64,000 nucleotides of DNA from Blastocatellia bacterium (lineage in GTDB: Bacteria > Acidobacteriota > Blastocatellia > UBA7656 > JADIYM01), in contig JAJTWZ010000020.1 of assembly GCA_021463145.1 (NCBI GenBank), forward strand, positions 1-64,000. Reading direction: 5' to 3'. The notes beneath the pieces were generated by a model. It had not been told where the DNA came from. It searched no databases and saw nothing but the letters and a program-made list of their open reading frames with translations. Of the stretch, positions 14,632 to 23,464 are shown piece by piece. The position numbers and the translations under genes were made by a program. The stretch's first letter is position 1. Each line of letters begins with the position of its first letter.

Positions 14632-16092
14632 ATGGATCAGACGAAGCCCTCTGCCGACAACGCACCGCCAGCCCCGACGCCTTCGCGCAGCGAAGCGTTG
14701 TTCGAGCGGTCAATTGCGCCGCCAGTGGCGGCCTCGAGGGCCAATCCTCTCTCGGCGTGGCGGCTTCACGCGCGATTCGGCCCCGTAGTTGCCGCTCTCG
14801 AACGATTGCTGCGTCACGGCCGTCAGGCTTCGGCATCGCGCGTGCTCGCCCTCGGCCGTCGAAGCCCGGCCCTGGAGTCGCTGCTTCAACAATCGTTGTC
14901 AGCCAGTGCGGCCGGGCCTGCGCCGGCAGTCGAGCTCAATTGGATTGACGGGTCCTTGTCATTGCCATTGCCATACGAGGATGCGGCGTTCGACGCTGTC
15001 GTTGCGATAGATGCGCTTCCACTCGTCCCACCGTCGGCGCGCGAGCGCACCGTGCTCGAGCTTGGACGGGTCGCACGCCTGGGCGTCGTGCTGTCCTCGC
15101 CGTTCGACGGGCCGAATGTCGTTGCCGCCGAGCGCGCCGTCAATGGGCTGCATCGCTCTTCGCGCGGAGTGGATCATCCGGAGATTGGCCGGCACCTGGA
15201 GTACGGACTGCCCGATCTGGCGCTTACGTGCAGCTGGCTCGAACGCGTGTTCGCCCACGTGGCCACGATGCCGGTGGAGCACTTGCACGTGTGGCAGTCC
15301 ATGGCGTCGCTCGAACTCTTCGAACATTCCGAACCCACTGCCGCGGACGCAGCAGACGCGACATTCTTTCCGATCTCCGTTGGCGTCGGGGAGGGCGATC
15401 CCGCGTACCGGACGCTCGCCGTTGCCTCGAACCGGCCGTATGCGGTCGAGTTCCGTCCGCCGGGCGCCGGAAACGCCGAGTTCACCGCCCTCGCAATGCA
15501 TGTCGCGCTGGAAGGCGCAGCGCAGCGCCAGAGCCTTGACCGGCTCTTCCTCGCCGTTACGGCGGATCGGGAACGGGAGCGGCAAGAGTTCAGCGAGACA
15601 GTCGCCAGCCTGGCTGCCGAATTGCACGAGCGTGAGGCCATTGGCGAGAAGCTGCAGAGGGACCTTCGCGAGCGCGACCTGACCGTTGACCACCTGCAAG
15701 CGACGGTTGCCGAGCTTGAGCAGCGGATCGAGCTGACGGACGACCACGTCGAGAATCTGGAGGCCGCGATCGAGGCGACGCGCCTGCACGCCCGCAATCT
15801 CGATGCAATGCGCGATGAACAGCGGGCTCGAGCCGACGATCTCCAGGTCACCGTCGACGGCATGCACGATTCGGCAACCACATCGGCGCAACACATCGAA
15901 AATCTCGAGCAACTGGTCGCCACGCTGAGGGCGGAACTTTCCGAAGCAAGCGATCGGTGCCTCGAGGCCGACGCCCGGGCGTCGCAGGCGGTACAGAAGT
16001 TGGATGAGGTGTTCTCCAGCCGCGGCGGACGAGCGCTCGGTGGCTACGTTCGGATGAAACGGAGGCTGCTGGGGAAGGGCAAGGGGGAGTAA
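14632..16092 (+). CDS. Methyltransferase-like protein with long C-terminal coiled coil
   Basis: 486 residues. The N-terminal half has Rossmann/type-11 methyltransferase features (SRVLALGRRSPALESLLQQ, then SLSLPLPYEDAAFDAVVAIDALPLVPP), but the glycine-rich SAM motif is missing, so activity is doubtful. Residues about 300-460 form a near-continuous coiled coil with recurring units such as DDHVENLEAAIEATRLHARNL and AQHIENLEQLVATLRAEL. It ends in a basic tail (GYVRMKRRLLGKGKGE). No signal peptide. It lies 26 bp after the exporter ATPase with GAGAGGA before the ATG. A length-setting or scaffold role like that of WbdD, in which a coiled coil separates a terminating enzyme from the membrane, is inference from context. 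Confidence 0.75.
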   Translation: MDQTKPSADNAPPAPTPSRSEALFERSIAPPVAASRANPLSAWRLHARFGPVVAALERLLRHGRQASASRVLALGRRSPALESLLQQSLSASAAGPAPAVELNWIDGSLSLPLPYEDAAFDAVVAIDALPLVPPSARERTVLELGRVARLGVVLSSPFDGPNVVAAERAVNGLHRSSRGVDHPEIGRHLEYGLPDLALTCSWLERVFAHVATMPVEHLHVWQSMASLELFEHSEPTAADAADATFFPISVGVGEGDPAYRTLAVASNRPYAVEFRPPGAGNAEFTALAMHVALEGAAQRQSLDRLFLAVTADRERERQEFSETVASLAAELHEREAIGEKLQRDLRERDLTVDHLQATVAELEQRIELTDDHVENLEAAIEATRLHARNLDAMRDEQRARADDLQVTVDGMHDSATTSAQHIENLEQLVATLRAELSEASDRCLEADARASQAVQKLDEVFSSRGGRALGGYVRMKRRLLGKGKGE

Positions 16093-16245
16093 GGTGAGGC
16101 GCCCTTCCCCCCCCGAGCGCGGCAGGTTCGTCCCAGGCGGGAGGACGGCTCTCCCGAGCATCGATGCACTCCCTGGTCAAGGAGTCCCGATTCCCGGAGG
16201 GACGCACGTAATTCCCGGTGTCGCGAGAGGGAGAGGTCAGTCTGT

Positions 16246-19200
16246 ATGTGCGGGATAGCCGGCATCCTACTGAGCGACACAACCTCGCCGAATGCTCAGA
16301 GCCGGTTTGCGCGTCTCGACGCGATGGTCGAAGCCCTCGTCCGCAACGATCGAACAGCTCGACGCAGACTATCGGGAGAGAGAATCGCAATCGGCGAGTG
16401 CGGGCCGGCAATCGGCGGCCTGCCCGAATCCCGCCAGCTCGTTTCGAACGAGGATGGCACTATCTGGCTGGCGTTTGACGGCGAGTGCTTCAACGGGCGG
16501 GAACTGCGTGACGCCCTGATGGGCTCCGGTCATCGATTTGCGACCGGTCACGCCGCCGAGGCCGTCGTCCACGGATACGAGGAGTGGGGCATTCGAGGCG
16601 TCGCCGAGCGACTTGTTGGAGCCGCGGCCTTCTGCCTCTGGGACGCGAGAGCGGGAAAGGCATTCCTCGTTCGCGACCGGCTCGGGGTCAAGCCGCTCTA
16701 CTTCACGGCACGAGCTCCCGCACTGGCTTTTTCTACCGGACTACGGTCACTGGCGCGCTCCGGCCTTCTCTTGCCCAAACTGGACGAAGAGGCCCTGTGG
16801 GCACACCTCTACTGTGGGTTTACGCCTCTATCGAGAACGCTGGTCGCGGGCGCACAGCGCTTGCCAGCAGCGCACATTCTCGAATGGTCAGCCGAGTCTG
16901 GCGCGACGAGCGTCTCGCGCTACTGGGACTTCCCATTTGAGGACGAGGATTGCCGTCTGACGATGGCCAGCGCGGCGGGCGAAGTGAGGGACCTGCTCGA
17001 CGACGCCGTCCTCGGGCAGACGGGCGACGGCCCGGCCGGATGTTGGCTCACCGGAGAACTCGATTCGTCGGCAGTAGCGGCGTTTGCGGCGCGGCACTCG
17101 AATCGCTCGATCCGGGCGTTCTCGCCTCTGCTTCCAGGTATCGGCGAGACAGCATTGAACGCCGCTCGCCGTGTTGCGAAGCACATCGGCGCCGAACATA
17201 CGACCGCTCAGTTCGACGAGGCTGCTTACATCGCCGGGTTCGACCAGACGCTCGGCAGCACCGATGAGCCGGCTTCTGACGATTCGGCGCCGGTCGCGGG
17301 ACTGCTCTCGGAGTTTGCAGCAACCGGTGTTGGGATAGTACTCACTGGCTTCGGCGCGGATGAGCTCTTTGGCGGCCGTAAGTCTCATCGCCGTTTCGTG
17401 TTCGGCGAGCCCACGCTGCCAGCGGGCGCCCGATCCGAGCGACGCCGCAGCTTGTCCAACTTGCGAGAAGCTCTGGCCGTCCGGGCCGGAATCCACGCGC
17501 CGGCTCCGGTCCTGGACCTGACAAGCCCGCACAGCGGAATCCCGTATTCAATACAGCCCGAGTTCCTGTGGTGCCTGTTGAATCCGGACCGTCGTCCGTC
17601 GCTCGAAGTGTTCCGCGGATCTCTCGAGCGGATCGAAGGAGACATCGATGCTGGCCCTCCGGGCTCGCTGCGTCGGGCAATGGCCATCGATATCCAATTG
17701 CGGCTCGGCCAGGGAAACCTGATGACGGCCGGTGCGGAGGCGAGGTCCGCAGGCATCGATTTGAGGGCGCCATTTCTCGACCACCGCTTAGTGGAATATG
17801 CCTTCCGGCTGCCGGACCGGTTCAAGGTTGAACGCGATCAGGGCAACCTGGTGCTGCGCGAAGCCTTGCGCGGACTGTTGCCCGACGACGTCGTCGATGA
17901 CCGCTCGCGCGGTCCGCGTCTGCCGCTGGCGTCGTGGTTCCGCGGTCCGTTGCGTGACTACATTCGTGAAGCGCTGCTCGACTCCCACCTGGTCGACGAT
18001 GGAATGTTCACGAGGCAGATGCTGGAGGCGATACTCGTTGCGCATTTCGACCTGGACGTCGACATGTCGCGAACGATCGGATCGCTCGTGCGCATAGACC
18101 GATGGTGGCGGGCAGTTCGGGACGAGATCGTCGCGGCGCTGCCGCCCGACGGGGCAATTCCAGCCGGACCTCGCACCAGTGAGCCGACGGTCGACATCCT
18201 GATTCCGGTCTACGAGAACTTCAATCTGGTCCGCGACTGCGTCCGGTCGATTCGGGCATTCACCAGAATGCCGTTTCGCGCGATTCTGCTCGACGACAGG
18301 TCAAGCGATGCGACGCAGGAGAAGCTGCGACGGCTGGTGGCCGACGACTCGCGCTTCGAGCTCGTCTGCAACGAGGAAAACCTCGGATTTCTGGCCAACT
18401 GCAACCTTGGTTTCGAGCGTTGCTCCGCCGACTACATTGTCCTGCTCAACTCGGACACCGTAGTTGCCCCTGGGTGGCTGGAGCGCATGGTTGCCTGTGC
18501 CGAGAGCGATCCGGCGATCGCGATCGTAAATCCGCTCACGAACGAATCGGGCAACACCTCCGTCCGATTCGCGCCAGGGCTGAACCTGCTGACGATGGCG
18601 AAGGCGATTGCGGAGTCGTCTCCGCGCGATTACCCGGATCTCACAACGGCCGTCGGGATGTGCATGCTCGTGCGACGCTCGGCCACGCAGTTGCTCGGTA
18701 CGTTCGATCCGGCGTACCTGAATGCGTACTGCGAAGAGTCGGACCTCTGCATGCGATTCACAGAAGCAGGGCTGCGCGTGGTCGCCGCCGACGATGCCTT
18801 CATCTATCACAAGGGTTGGGCTTCGTACGACGAGCTGAAGAAGAAGCGCTACTACGAGCACAACCGGGCGATCTTCGACGCTCGCTGGTCGGTTCCGTAC
18901 GATCGCGATTGGGGGAGATATGCCCGGCGCGATCCACTCCAGCCTACGCGCGACCGGTTGTTGCGCTTTTCGATCGGTCGAGAAGATGCCGACAACCTCG
19001 ATCTGATCGATGCCCGATCGTCTCGGCTCTCGACAAGCGCGACCCTGCACGCCGTCGGCGATGGCAAGCGTGCGTCGTCGGCTGCGGTTCTGCTTCCCGG
19101 GCGATCGCCAATCGGCGGAAAGCCGGAATACGACTCGTTCCTGCAGAACCGCGCGGCCAATCCGCTCATGCGATTCGACGAGCGACGGCTGGCCTTACCG

Positions 19201-20313
19201 ACCTCAGCAACGATTCGGTCCCTGCCTTCGCTCGACCGCAACCGGCTGAGGATCACGTTTCTGGTTGCCAGTCTCCATCTTTCCGGAGGTGTCATCCAGA
19301 TCGTGCAACTGGCGCGAGAGATGCTGCTGGCCGGTCACGACGTCCGGATCGTCACCGAGTCGCCAGAGGACACTCCCGAAAAGCAGAACCTGTGGTTGCA
19401 GCCCCTCGTCTACAGGAACCGCCGCCACCTCATCGAGAACTTTCCCGAGAGCGACGTGGTCGTCGCCACCTTCTGGGTCACGGCTCATCGATATCTGCGC
19501 GAGTTGCGTGAGCGATACGACTTCGTTTCCGCATACTACATCCAGGACTACGAGGCGTGGTTCTACCCGGAGTCGGACTGGCTCAATCGAAACAACGTCA
19601 TCCATTCGTATTCGCGAGCCGAACACCACATCGTGATGTCGAGATGGCTGGCGAACCTCGTCGACGCGCACGGCCCACGCTGCGAGATTGTCTCGCTGGG
19701 ACTGGATCTGGGCGTCTTTTATCGGAGGGATACTCAACCGGCAACGCATCCGCGGGTGCTTTCGGTAGCCGCCATCGGGCCGGAAGTAGCCCGCCGTGGC
19801 TTTCCGGACACCGTCGAGGCTTTCCGGCGCGTGAAGGAGGCCCGGCCCGATGTCGAAATCGTTCTTTACGGGACGGAGCGTGAGCAGCTGCCCGGCCTGC
19901 CGTTCGAGGTGACTTGCGCCGGCCGCATCTACGATCAGAACAAGGTCGCGGAACTGATGTCGTCAGTGGATGTCGTGCTGGATGCTTCGCTCTGGCAGGG
20001 CTTCGGCCGGCCGGGACTCGAGGCGATGGCCTGTGGCGCCGTCCCGGTCCTCACGAATTTCGGCGGATTGAACGAGTATGCCGTCGACGGCGTAAATTCG
20101 CTGCTCGTGCCGCCAGGCGATCCCGCCGCCGCTGCAACGGCAATTCTCGACCTGCTCGGCGATCCAACTCGATACGCCAGGATGCGGAACGAAGGACTGG
20201 CAACCGCTCCCAGATTCGCCCACACCCTGGAAGCGGAGCGTCATCTCGAACTCTACGAGCGATGGGTATCCGAGAAGTTCCCGCAGAGAGGACGCGAGTT
20301 GTCGATGCGATAG
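16246..20313 (+). CDS. Asparagine-synthase-like / GT2 / GT4 three-domain fusion
   Basis: 1355 residues. Domain 1 (1 to about 630) is glutamine-dependent asparagine synthase-like. It begins MCGIAGILL, so Cys2 fixes the start. It keeps LTGFGADELFGG and APFLDHRLVEYAFRLP, but the PP-loop SGGLDSS reads TGELDSS, the RGPD motif is lost (VRNDRTAR) and the glutaminase NGE reads DGE. Domain 2 (about 645-900) is GT2: VDILIPVYENFNLVRDCVRSI, LLDDRSSDAT, LLNSDTVV. Domain 3 (about 1000-1345) is GT4: ITFLVASLHLSGGVIQIVQLAREM and WQGFGRPGLEAMACGAVPVLTN. Asparagine-synthase paralogues amidate sugars or build glycans in other surface loci. With damaged catalytic motifs, domain 1 may be regulatory or structural here. 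The 3' end overlaps the convergent gene by 61 bp. Confidence 0.88.
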   Translation: MCGIAGILLSDTTSPNAQSRFARLDAMVEALVRNDRTARRRLSGERIAIGECGPAIGGLPESRQLVSNEDGTIWLAFDGECFNGRELRDALMGSGHRFATGHAAEAVVHGYEEWGIRGVAERLVGAAAFCLWDARAGKAFLVRDRLGVKPLYFTARAPALAFSTGLRSLARSGLLLPKLDEEALWAHLYCGFTPLSRTLVAGAQRLPAAHILEWSAESGATSVSRYWDFPFEDEDCRLTMASAAGEVRDLLDDAVLGQTGDGPAGCWLTGELDSSAVAAFAARHSNRSIRAFSPLLPGIGETALNAARRVAKHIGAEHTTAQFDEAAYIAGFDQTLGSTDEPASDDSAPVAGLLSEFAATGVGIVLTGFGADELFGGRKSHRRFVFGEPTLPAGARSERRRSLSNLREALAVRAGIHAPAPVLDLTSPHSGIPYSIQPEFLWCLLNPDRRPSLEVFRGSLERIEGDIDAGPPGSLRRAMAIDIQLRLGQGNLMTAGAEARSAGIDLRAPFLDHRLVEYAFRLPDRFKVERDQGNLVLREALRGLLPDDVVDDRSRGPRLPLASWFRGPLRDYIREALLDSHLVDDGMFTRQMLEAILVAHFDLDVDMSRTIGSLVRIDRWWRAVRDEIVAALPPDGAIPAGPRTSEPTVDILIPVYENFNLVRDCVRSIRAFTRMPFRAILLDDRSSDATQEKLRRLVADDSRFELVCNEENLGFLANCNLGFERCSADYIVLLNSDTVVAPGWLERMVACAESDPAIAIVNPLTNESGNTSVRFAPGLNLLTMAKAIAESSPRDYPDLTTAVGMCMLVRRSATQLLGTFDPAYLNAYCEESDLCMRFTEAGLRVVAADDAFIYHKGWASYDELKKKRYYEHNRAIFDARWSVPYDRDWGRYARRDPLQPTRDRLLRFSIGREDADNLDLIDARSSRLSTSATLHAVGDGKRASSAAVLLPGRSPIGGKPEYDSFLQNRAANPLMRFDERRLALPTSATIRSLPSLDRNRLRITFLVASLHLSGGVIQIVQLAREMLLAGHDVRIVTESPEDTPEKQNLWLQPLVYRNRRHLIENFPESDVVVATFWVTAHRYLRELRERYDFVSAYYIQDYEAWFYPESDWLNRNNVIHSYSRAEHHIVMSRWLANLVDAHGPRCEIVSLGLDLGVFYRRDTQPATHPRVLSVAAIGPEVARRGFPDTVEAFRRVKEARPDVEIVLYGTEREQLPGLPFEVTCAGRIYDQNKVAELMSSVDVVLDASLWQGFGRPGLEAMACGAVPVLTNFGGLNEYAVDGVNSLLVPPGDPAAAATAILDLLGDPTRYARMRNEGLATAPRFAHTLEAERHLELYERWVSEKFPQRGRELSMR

Positions 20314-21746
20314 GCGACGATCCTGTCGGCCGGCCCGTTGGTATTCGTGTCGCGGAGAATCCACAGGCCCCATTCCGGGACGTAGACTCCGATAGAGTCG
20401 ATACCGTCGCCATCCCAGTCGCCGACAACGGGCAGACCGCCTGGCGGACCGAATACGAAGCTCGTGTCCTCGCTGTCGAAACTCCCTTCGCCCCTCAGAT
20501 ACCAGGCGCCATCTGCCGGATCGTAGAGACCGACTTTGTCGCGGCCACTGCCGTTCCAATCGCCGGCAATCGCAAGCCGGTTCTCCTGAGGAGGGCCGAA
20601 CTGGAACTCCTCGTCCGCAGGACCGGGTCCGTTGGAATGGCGAACCTTCCAGCGCGACGCATCGGAATGGTAAACGCAGATCGTGGAAATTCCAGACCCG
20701 GTCCAGTCCCCGGTGGTTGGCTGCCCCCCGGGCGACGAGAACGACAAGGTAACGTCGGCGAGCCCGGCATCCTGCGAGTTCCGGAGAAAGAAGCTGGCGT
20801 CGGCCGGATCGTAGGCGCCAATCCCTTCGTGTCCGTCGCCGTCGAAGTCTCCAACCAATGGCAGCCAGCCGCGGCCTTCGGCTCCGTACTTCGCCGTCCT
20901 CTCCGAGCCATCACGGCCGCGCAATCTCCAGATCGACGTGGAAGGATCATAGCCGCCGAGATCCGTCGCCAATGGGCCGGCTGGAGGCTTCCGTGACGAG
21001 ACAATTCGAATCGGCCATTGCGGCGAACTCTCGTAAAGATCCGAAAAAACGATGGCTCGCCAGGCGTCGTCGGTCATCTCCGGGTTCAGCCTGACGAAGA
21101 TATCGAATTGCGTGTAGATCGGCCGGTCGAATCGGACGAACGGCTTCGGCCCGTGGACCGCCTCGTCGTAAGTGACCGTATCCCGGGGAGCGGTGATCGG
21201 GATAATCTGGTCGAACGAAGAGTCGGCAATAAGCAGTCGTGGCACTATCGCGTACTCGGTCCACCCCATTCGCTCGAAGAACCTCTCGAAGTCCTCGATC
21301 CGCATCATTGCCGGATGTCCGGTCCAGTCGGTCCAGGCAAGACGGAGGCCCACCGATTCGAGGTATTCGGATTCCTCGAAGGACGGATGTCGAATGAAGG
21401 CGAAGTCCCGCGCGGCGCGTGCGAATCGCTCCAGCACGTCGAAGGAAATGGCGTCGCCAGGCAGATGCTCGAGGAAATCCATCGCCGAAACGAATCGCAC
21501 GCAACGGTCCGGTACCGTGGTTGCGACGACGTCAGCTTCGACGACCGGGTAACCTGCCTGGCGCGCTCCCGCAACGTCCTTTGCGTCCAGTTCCAGTCCA
21601 AGCGACGACTTCGCGCCGAACCGGCGAATGCAGTGATCCGTCGATCCGCCGGTGCCACAGCCGAGGTCGATGAACTCGAATTCGCCCCTGGAAAGTCCGT
21701 CAATGGCTCGCTGGATGTCCACGGCCCACCGAGTATGCGAGAGCAC
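20253..21746 (-). CDS. SAM-dependent methyltransferase fused to FG-GAP/VCBS-like repeats
   Basis: 497 residues from GTG 21746. The N-terminal methyltransferase domain has an intact SAM motif (FIDLGCGTGGSTDHCIRRFG, glycines at 29-34), an acidic ELDAKD and a post-motif EADV. Residues about 295-490 hold four repeats of roughly 46 residues around GDFDGDGHEGIGAYDPA and GDWDGDGIDSIGVYVPE, with Ca-binding-like DxDxDG loops. The same repeat builds the lipoprotein at 23465. No signal peptide is visible, so the repeats would be cytoplasmic unless exported by an unseen route. The methyltransferase half is paralogous to the C-terminus of the exporter ATPase. A TTGACA-17-CATACT promoter suggests the true start may be the in-frame GTG at 21722. 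Confidence 0.85.
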   Translation of the reverse strand: MLSHTRWAVDIQRAIDGLSRGEFEFIDLGCGTGGSTDHCIRRFGAKSSLGLELDAKDVAGARQAGYPVVEADVVATTVPDRCVRFVSAMDFLEHLPGDAISFDVLERFARAARDFAFIRHPSFEESEYLESVGLRLAWTDWTGHPAMMRIEDFERFFERMGWTEYAIVPRLLIADSSFDQIIPITAPRDTVTYDEAVHGPKPFVRFDRPIYTQFDIFVRLNPEMTDDAWRAIVFSDLYESSPQWPIRIVSSRKPPAGPLATDLGGYDPSTSIWRLRGRDGSERTAKYGAEGRGWLPLVGDFDGDGHEGIGAYDPADASFFLRNSQDAGLADVTLSFSSPGGQPTTGDWTGSGISTICVYHSDASRWKVRHSNGPGPADEEFQFGPPQENRLAIAGDWNGSGRDKVGLYDPADGAWYLRGEGSFDSEDTSFVFGPPGGLPVVGDWDGDGIDSIGVYVPEWGLWILRDTNTNGPADRIVAYRIDNSRPLCGNFSDTHRS

Positions 21747-21760
21747 CGGTAAACTGTCAA
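21732..21760 (-). promoter_or_regulatory. Putative sigma70-type promoter inside the annotated 5' end
   Basis: On the minus strand TTGACA (21755-21760) is followed after 17 bases by CATACT (21732-21737). Transcription would begin near 21725, just before the in-frame GTG at 21720-21722. This implies a leaderless or near-leaderless message for the methyltransferase/repeat gene and argues against the GTG at 21746. Confidence 0.45.
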
Positions 21761-21858
21761 AGCAGCACAGATGCGACGGACTCCATTACCAGGTCTATGC
21801 TGCGGACCAGATGCCGGCCCACGAAACGGGCTCGCCTTTCCAACTCCCGCCCGCTCGG

Positions 21859-22452
21859 TCAGCGATTCACGGGCGGAACCTCGAGGTTGCGGGTAGTCGC
21901 CTCGGTCACACTGTCGGGAGGGCCTGCAAGGGCGCGGTCCTGACGGTCCTGCCACTCGGCCTGCCTGTCCGTCGACCCGTTCTCAGCGCCCTTCAAGGCC
22001 GGATTCGCGAGCCATCGCTTCGATCCCAATCCGTTCAGGATGAGTCCGATTCCCACGAGAATCGGAATCAGCCCGGCCACCCACACCCGGCTCAGGATGG
22101 CCACCGCAACGGGATTCAACTCGGCGCTCGAGACAATCCCCTGCATTATCACGAAGACAACGATCGTAAAGGCGAGGCCGACGCTGGCAGTGACCGTGCC
22201 GTTCTTGATGTTCCGTGCGCCCTTGTGCTCGAGCGTGATGCCACGCCGGCGTTCGAGTTCCTCCTCGCGCGCCCGGCGTTCCGGCCCCGTGAGAAACATC
22301 GTCGCAAGCCAGGTCTGACCGAGTGAGATCCCGTCGTCATTCGGCTGCGGTCCTGCAGTCAATGCCTGTCGAACTGCCTTCAGGTTCGCGCCGCAGGAGT
22401 TGCAGAAGTTCAAACCGTCGGCCGGACTCGAGCCGCATTGCGGGCAGAACAT
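21859..22452 (-). CDS. Zinc-ribbon membrane protein
   Basis: A 197-residue protein. The N-terminus is a four-cysteine zinc ribbon (MFCPQCGSSPADGLNFCNSCGANLK). Two transmembrane helices follow in the middle (about 90-110, VGLAFTIVVFVIMQGIVSS, and about 118-145, VWVAGLIPILVGIGLILNGL). The remainder is charged and polar. Function is unknown. A clean GGAGG precedes ATG 22452. It is oriented with its neighbours on the minus strand but separated by gaps of over 100 bp. Confidence 0.75.
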   Translation of the reverse strand: MFCPQCGSSPADGLNFCNSCGANLKAVRQALTAGPQPNDDGISLGQTWLATMFLTGPERRAREEELERRRGITLEHKGARNIKNGTVTASVGLAFTIVVFVIMQGIVSSAELNPVAVAILSRVWVAGLIPILVGIGLILNGLGSKRWLANPALKGAENGSTDRQAEWQDRQDRALAGPPDSVTEATTRNLEVPPVNR

Positions 22453-22592
22453 CGGATTCCCTCCTCATCGGGATCAAGCGCAGCCGCTCGGATCAAAACG
22501 CCTGACAAGCTGGACGTAGAGCACGCTTCACACTCTACGTACCGGCTCAGCATAGCGGTTCGACCCAGGTCCGTCACGCCGGACGCAGGCGG

Positions 22593-23201
22593 TCAACGCC
22601 TGCGCCGCCCGCGCGAGAACGGGTCGCCGGAAGGACCGGATCCTCCGCTTGCCTTCTTCGCACGCTCGATGTAGCCGCGCAGTTCTTCACCGTCCACCAG
22701 CGTGCCGTTGCGGTCGTCCCAGACGTAGTAGTCCGAGATCCACGCATCCGCACCGTAGCGCATCCGTCCGGTTTCGTCGCGCTCGAGGAAGAGGACGAAC
22801 TTCCTTCCAGGCTCGAAGTAAGCGCCCGACAATCCGATCGCGCGGCTGTCGACGAATGGGCGGCCGAGACAGACGGGATGTGCCACGCGAAGCTCTTCGG
22901 AAGCGGTTTCGCCTTTGAGGACCTCGACGATCCGATAGGTGACGCCCTGCAGCGTGCACGGTGCGGCGGCCTGACTCGACACAGGTTCCAGCCGCAGAAC
23001 TTCCACTGCGGCGACGAGGTCGGCCCTGCGCATGTTGTCGATGAGATCGGCCGTAGTCGGCGCCGGGAGAGAGATCTCTACCGCGGGCGTCGGCGCGATC
23101 ACGAGTGGATTGCCCGGCGGTGGTGGCGGTGGCGTCTCGGAGCACGCCGCCACGATTGCGGCGAAGAGCAGAAACGTGGCCAGTTGGACGATCCGGAACA
23201 C
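22593..23201 (-). CDS. Predicted lipoprotein of unknown function
   Basis: 202 residues with a signal peptide and lipobox (FLLFAAIVAAC, lipidated Cys at 20), then a proline-rich spacer (ETPPPPPPGNP). The body includes a Cys pair (APCTLQGVTYRIVEVLKGE...HPVCLGRP) and AYFEPGRKFVLFLERDE, and resembles OB-like secreted domains by layout only. The C-terminus is strongly basic (SRGRRRR). It starts with GTG. The role is unknown; I place it in the outer membrane or periplasm by its lipobox. Confidence 0.7.
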   Translation of the reverse strand: MFRIVQLATFLLFAAIVAACSETPPPPPPGNPLVIAPTPAVEISLPAPTTADLIDNMRRADLVAAVEVLRLEPVSSQAAAPCTLQGVTYRIVEVLKGETASEELRVAHPVCLGRPFVDSRAIGLSGAYFEPGRKFVLFLERDETGRMRYGADAWISDYYVWDDRNGTLVDGEELRGYIERAKKASGGSGPSGDPFSRGRRRR

Positions 23202-23464
23202 AGGCAGATCAGGCTCGACGCGTCCCGCCAGTCCCTAACGGCCGGGCGTGAACTTCGAAGCAGGACAGAACAACTCTTCAGGCGCCGTCAGCATACTCCA
23301 GGCGGCTGACAGGATCATTCGTGGAGCGACAAGCGGCCACATTTTTTCGTCACCCCCTAATTCGCCAGTGTCCGAAGGGATGATGCAACCCCGAGTGCGG
23401 TATACTGCCCGGCTTTGGCGCGCGACAAGCGTGCCGCCATTCAGATCCAGAGGTAGCAATCAGA

